A DNA stretch of 5,459 nucleotides, from assembly GCA_030837395.1 (NCBI GenBank), contig JAUPKO010000351.1, positions 1 to 5,459 on the forward strand. Direction: 5' to 3'. Both the position numbers and the translations under genes were made by a program. The DNA is from Actinomycetota bacterium. GTDB taxonomy: Bacteria; Actinomycetota; Actinomycetes; S36-B12; UBA10799. Under the pieces are notes generated by a model. It was not told the origin of the DNA. It worked only from the letters and a program-made list of their open reading frames with translations, and ran no database searches. Shown here in pieces: positions 3,778 to 5,459 of the stretch; within the stretch, counting starts at the first letter, position 1, and each line of letters begins with the position of its first letter.

Positions 3778-5175
3778 ATGTCCGCGACACCGCCGGCCCA
3801 TGGCCGGCCCCGTCCTGGGCCTGTTCGCACCACGCGGCCCGGGCTGACGGCCCTGGTGCTGGCCCTGTTCCTGGGTAGCCGCCTGGCGGTCGCCCTGATC
3901 CCTTTCGGCGGCACCCCCTACCCGTCCGGGCACCTGGTCATCAACGATGTGCGCCTCTACGCGACTTGGGCCACCGACCTGTGGTCCGGTGCCTTCCCCG
4001 CCTTGGACCCGATGTGGCAGTACCCCCCGCTGGCTGCGCCGCTGTTCATGCTCGGCGCCGTCGCGCCGGACGCCACGGTCGGTTTCATCGGTTTGGCCTT
4101 CCTGGCCGACGCGGCCGCCATGATCGCCCTGCTCGTGGCAGCTCGGCGCTCCGGGCGCTTCGCGGGCGCCTGGCTCTGGGCGGGGGCCGCGCTGATCGTT
4201 GGACCGGTCTTCCTCACCCGGTTTGACGTGTTCCCCACCGCTGCGGTCATGGCCGGCTTGCTGATCGTGGCCACCCGGCCGGCGTTCGCCGGGGCGCTGA
4301 TCGGCCTGGGGGCCGCCCTCAAGGTGTGGCCGCTACTGGCGATGTCCGCGCTGCGCCGCGCTGCCCTGCCAGCCGGGATCGCCGGCTTCGCCACCGTGTT
4401 GGTGCTCACGAGCGCGGCGATGTGGGCGTGGTTCGGGGCCAATGCGGTGGCCTTCCTCAGCGGTCAGTCTGAACGTGGACTTCAGGTTGAGAGTGTGGCC
4501 GCTTTACCCTTTGTGGTGGGCCATGCCTTCGGTGCCGACGTGCCGTCGCGGTTCCGGTACGGCTCCATGGAACTCGATGTCGTCGGCGCCGGTGCGGCCG
4601 CGACCGTCGCGACCGTCGTGGGTCTGGTGCTGTTGGCGTGGGTGGCGGTGGCCCGCTTGCGGGGACGATTGGATCATCTGCCCGGCGCCGACGTCGCCTT
4701 CACCGCCGTGCTGATCTCGGTGGTGACGAGCCGGGTGTTCAGTCCGCAGTATTCGATCTGGCTGGTCGGTATCGGCGCGGTGTGCCTGACCTCCGCTCGC
4801 ACCCGGATGCGCCTGCCCGTGCTGCTGGTGTCGCTGGCAGCCGTGATCACCCAAGTGATCTACCCACCGCTGTACGCCGAACTCATCGCCGGCTTCCCGC
4901 TGGCGACCACGCTGCAGGTCGCCAGGATCGCACTGGTGGTCGCCGCCCTGGCGATCGCCCTGCGGCGGGTGCTCGGGGCTCAGCCCGCCGCCACATCATC
5001 CGGGTCGCGCCCGGCCAGCAGCAGCGAGAGTCGCTCCGAGATCACATCCCAACCCCAGAACTCCTCTATCCAAGCCCTCCCGGCCATGCCCATTTCACGC
5101 GCGCGCTCCGGATCGCCGAGCAACTCCACGATGCGCTCGGCAACCGCCGCCGGTTCGCCACCCGGCACCACGTAG
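3778..5175 (+). CDS. GT87-like polyprenol-phosphomannose-dependent mannosyltransferase, integral membrane
   Basis: The protein has 465 residues. A basic N-terminus (HGRPRPGPVRTTRP) precedes the first membrane segment (about 22-42), and about ten further hydrophobic stretches follow to residue 397, as in GT-C fold enzymes. Family-like landmarks are an acidic first outer loop with NDVRLYATW (D57), WQYPPLAAPLF (80-90), LTRFDVFPTAAV (146-157), LGAALKVWP (177-185), SERGLQVES (231-239) and RVFSPQYSIWL (319-329). These match the GT87/DUF2029 family, which transfers mannose from polyprenyl-phosphomannose onto lipoglycans on the outer membrane face; the acceptor here cannot be told. It starts 36 bp after the regulator's stop, so co-transcription is likely. 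Two oddities stand out. Codons 229-245 mostly end in A or T and include a TTA. Recognisable sequence ends near residue 399, and the last 66 residues are Ser/Pro-rich antisense of the next gene, suggesting a lost stop codon. Family call firm, exact activity uncertain. Confidence 0.85.
   Translation: MSATPPAHGRPRPGPVRTTRPGLTALVLALFLGSRLAVALIPFGGTPYPSGHLVINDVRLYATWATDLWSGAFPALDPMWQYPPLAAPLFMLGAVAPDATVGFIGLAFLADAAAMIALLVAARRSGRFAGAWLWAGAALIVGPVFLTRFDVFPTAAVMAGLLIVATRPAFAGALIGLGAALKVWPLLAMSALRRAALPAGIAGFATVLVLTSAAMWAWFGANAVAFLSGQSERGLQVESVAALPFVVGHAFGADVPSRFRYGSMELDVVGAGAAATVATVVGLVLLAWVAVARLRGRLDHLPGADVAFTAVLISVVTSRVFSPQYSIWLVGIGAVCLTSARTRMRLPVLLVSLAAVITQVIYPPLYAELIAGFPLATTLQVARIALVVAALAIALRRVLGAQPAATSSGSRPASSSESRSEITSQPQNSSIQALPAMPISRARSGSPSNSTMRSATAAGSPPGTT
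3792..3808 (+). promoter_or_regulatory. Strong hairpin in the first codons of the GT87 gene
   Basis: GCCGGCC (3792-3798) and GGCCGGC (3802-3808) form seven G-C pairs around a 3-nt CAT loop, beginning 12 nt after the ATG ends. Such a structure near the initiation site can lower translation. It lies in Pro/Ala/Gly/His codons where GC-rich runs are common, so it may be incidental. Confidence 0.35.
4962..4991. terminator. GC-rich inverted repeat between convergent genes, possible bidirectional terminator
   Basis: GCGGCGGG (4962-4969) pairs perfectly with CCCGCCGC (4984-4991) across a 14-nt loop. It lies where the recognisable GT87 sequence ends and spans the stop codon (4980-4982) of the gene on the other strand, as expected for a shared terminator of convergent genes. 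No T tract follows on either strand, so it would have to act as the tail-less type often proposed in actinobacteria. Confidence 0.4.
4975..5175 (+). other. Read-through tail of the GT87 frame, antisense to the PimB'-like gene
   Basis: From about residue 400 the GT87 frame encodes about 66 residues rich in Ser, Pro, Arg and Thr (for example SSGSRPASSSESRSE) with no hydrophobic segment, ending at the stop at 5173-5175. This stretch is the complement of well-conserved codons of the gene at 4980-5459. I see no stop in the other two forward frames just after 4970 either, so a simple single-base frameshift would not restore a natural end. Confidence 0.6.
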
Positions 5176-5459
5176 CCCGTCTCGCCCTGTTTGACGGCAT
5201 CGGGCGCACCACCGCTGTCGCCGGCGATCACCGGCAGCCCGGTGGCGCTGGCCTCGAGGTAGACAATGCCCAGCCCCTCGACGTCCAGCCCGCGGTTGCG
5301 GGTGCGGCACGGCATGGCAAACACGTCGCCGGCCGCGTAGTGCGCGGGCAACTGCTCCCACGGGACTGTGCCGGTGAGCACCACATCGGCCTGCAGCCCG
5401 AGCTGCTCCACCATGGTGGTCAAGGTGGCCTTATGCGGGCCGCCCCCGACGATCAGCAG
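4980..5459 (-). CDS. pimB: PimB'-like GT4 GDP-mannose-dependent mannosyltransferase, C-terminal part (5' end outside window)
   Basis: The reverse-strand frame enters at the right edge and stops at 4980-4982 (TGA on the minus strand), giving 159 residues, the second Rossmann-like domain of a GT-B enzyme of about 380. It begins LLIVGGGPHK (1-10), the GT4 'vGxGp' nucleotide-binding strand. FAMPCRTRNRGLDVEGLGIV follows, then YLEASATGLPVIAGDSGGAPDAV; the E-x7-E motif is Glu61 and Glu69. PCRTR and EGLGIVYLEA are hallmarks of PimB' (Rv2188c in Mycobacterium tuberculosis), which adds the second mannose to phosphatidylinositol mannoside from GDP-mannose at the inner face of the membrane. The C-terminus (EEFWGWDVISERL) also fits. 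It converges with the GT87 gene, whose frame overlaps it by 196 bp. Closely related GT4 mannosyltransferases such as MgtA-type enzymes are the main alternative. The start lies beyond the window. Confidence 0.85.
   Translation of the reverse strand: MLIVGGGPHKATLTTMVEQLGLQADVVLTGTVPWEQLPAHYAAGDVFAMPCRTRNRGLDVEGLGIVYLEASATGLPVIAGDSGGAPDAVKQGETGYVVPGGEPAAVAERIVELLGDPERAREMGMAGRAWIEEFWGWDVISERLSLLLAGRDPDDVAAG

Noticed and set aside
4487..4510. TTGAGA with TACCCT as an internal promoter in the AT-richer patch of the GT87 gene
   Set aside because: The spacer is only 12 bp and the -10 match is poor.

Overview
The window is high-GC DNA (roughly 70% G+C by eye) with GTG starts, strong G/C preference at third codon positions and short gaps between genes. 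Together with a PimB'-type phosphatidylinositol-mannoside mannosyltransferase, a GT87-type polyprenol-phosphomannose-dependent membrane enzyme and a ROK glucokinase, this points to an actinobacterium that makes mannosylated inositol lipids. Propionibacteriaceae or a related group is my guess; nothing in the window fixes the genus.

Layout from left to right: (1) the last 39 codons of a ROK-family glucokinase (2-121, +). (2) A 167-bp gap (122-288) holding TGGTGG repeats, a perfect DnaA-box 9-mer and a 22-bp near-perfect palindrome. (3) A co-directional block on the + strand: a CpaE/TadZ/MinD-like ATPase with a degenerate P-loop (289-1311), a DesK/NarL-type membrane histidine kinase (1353-3086), a NarL/FixJ response regulator (3098-3742) and a GT87-like integral-membrane mannosyltransferase (from 3778). 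Gaps are 41, 11 and 35 bp, so one transcription unit is plausible. (4) A convergent PimB'-like GT4 mannosyltransferase on the - strand (4980 to the window edge, 5' end missing). The GT87 frame has no stop at its natural end and runs 196 bp into the 3' end of this gene. A GC-rich inverted repeat (4962-4991) sits at the convergence point.

Inferred biology: the kinase senses an unknown signal through its membrane domain and GAF-like module, phosphorylates the regulator at Asp55, and the regulator controls transcription. The two glycosyltransferases suggest a cell-envelope mannolipid or lipoglycan role for this part of the genome. The ATPase resembles polar-localisation/Tad-pilus organisers, but no pilus gene is present here, so it is an orphan in this window. 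A functional link between the ATPase, the two-component system and the mannosyltransferases is a hypothesis from gene order only. No tRNA, rRNA, CRISPR array, insertion sequence or att site was seen.

The points most worth a second look are the ATPase P-loop lacking both lysines, the palindrome and DnaA box in the leader region, the histidine-kinase ATG buried in a hairpin with a better-supported in-frame GTG downstream, a sharp patch of A/T-ending codons including a TTA in the GT87 gene, and the long convergent overlap.
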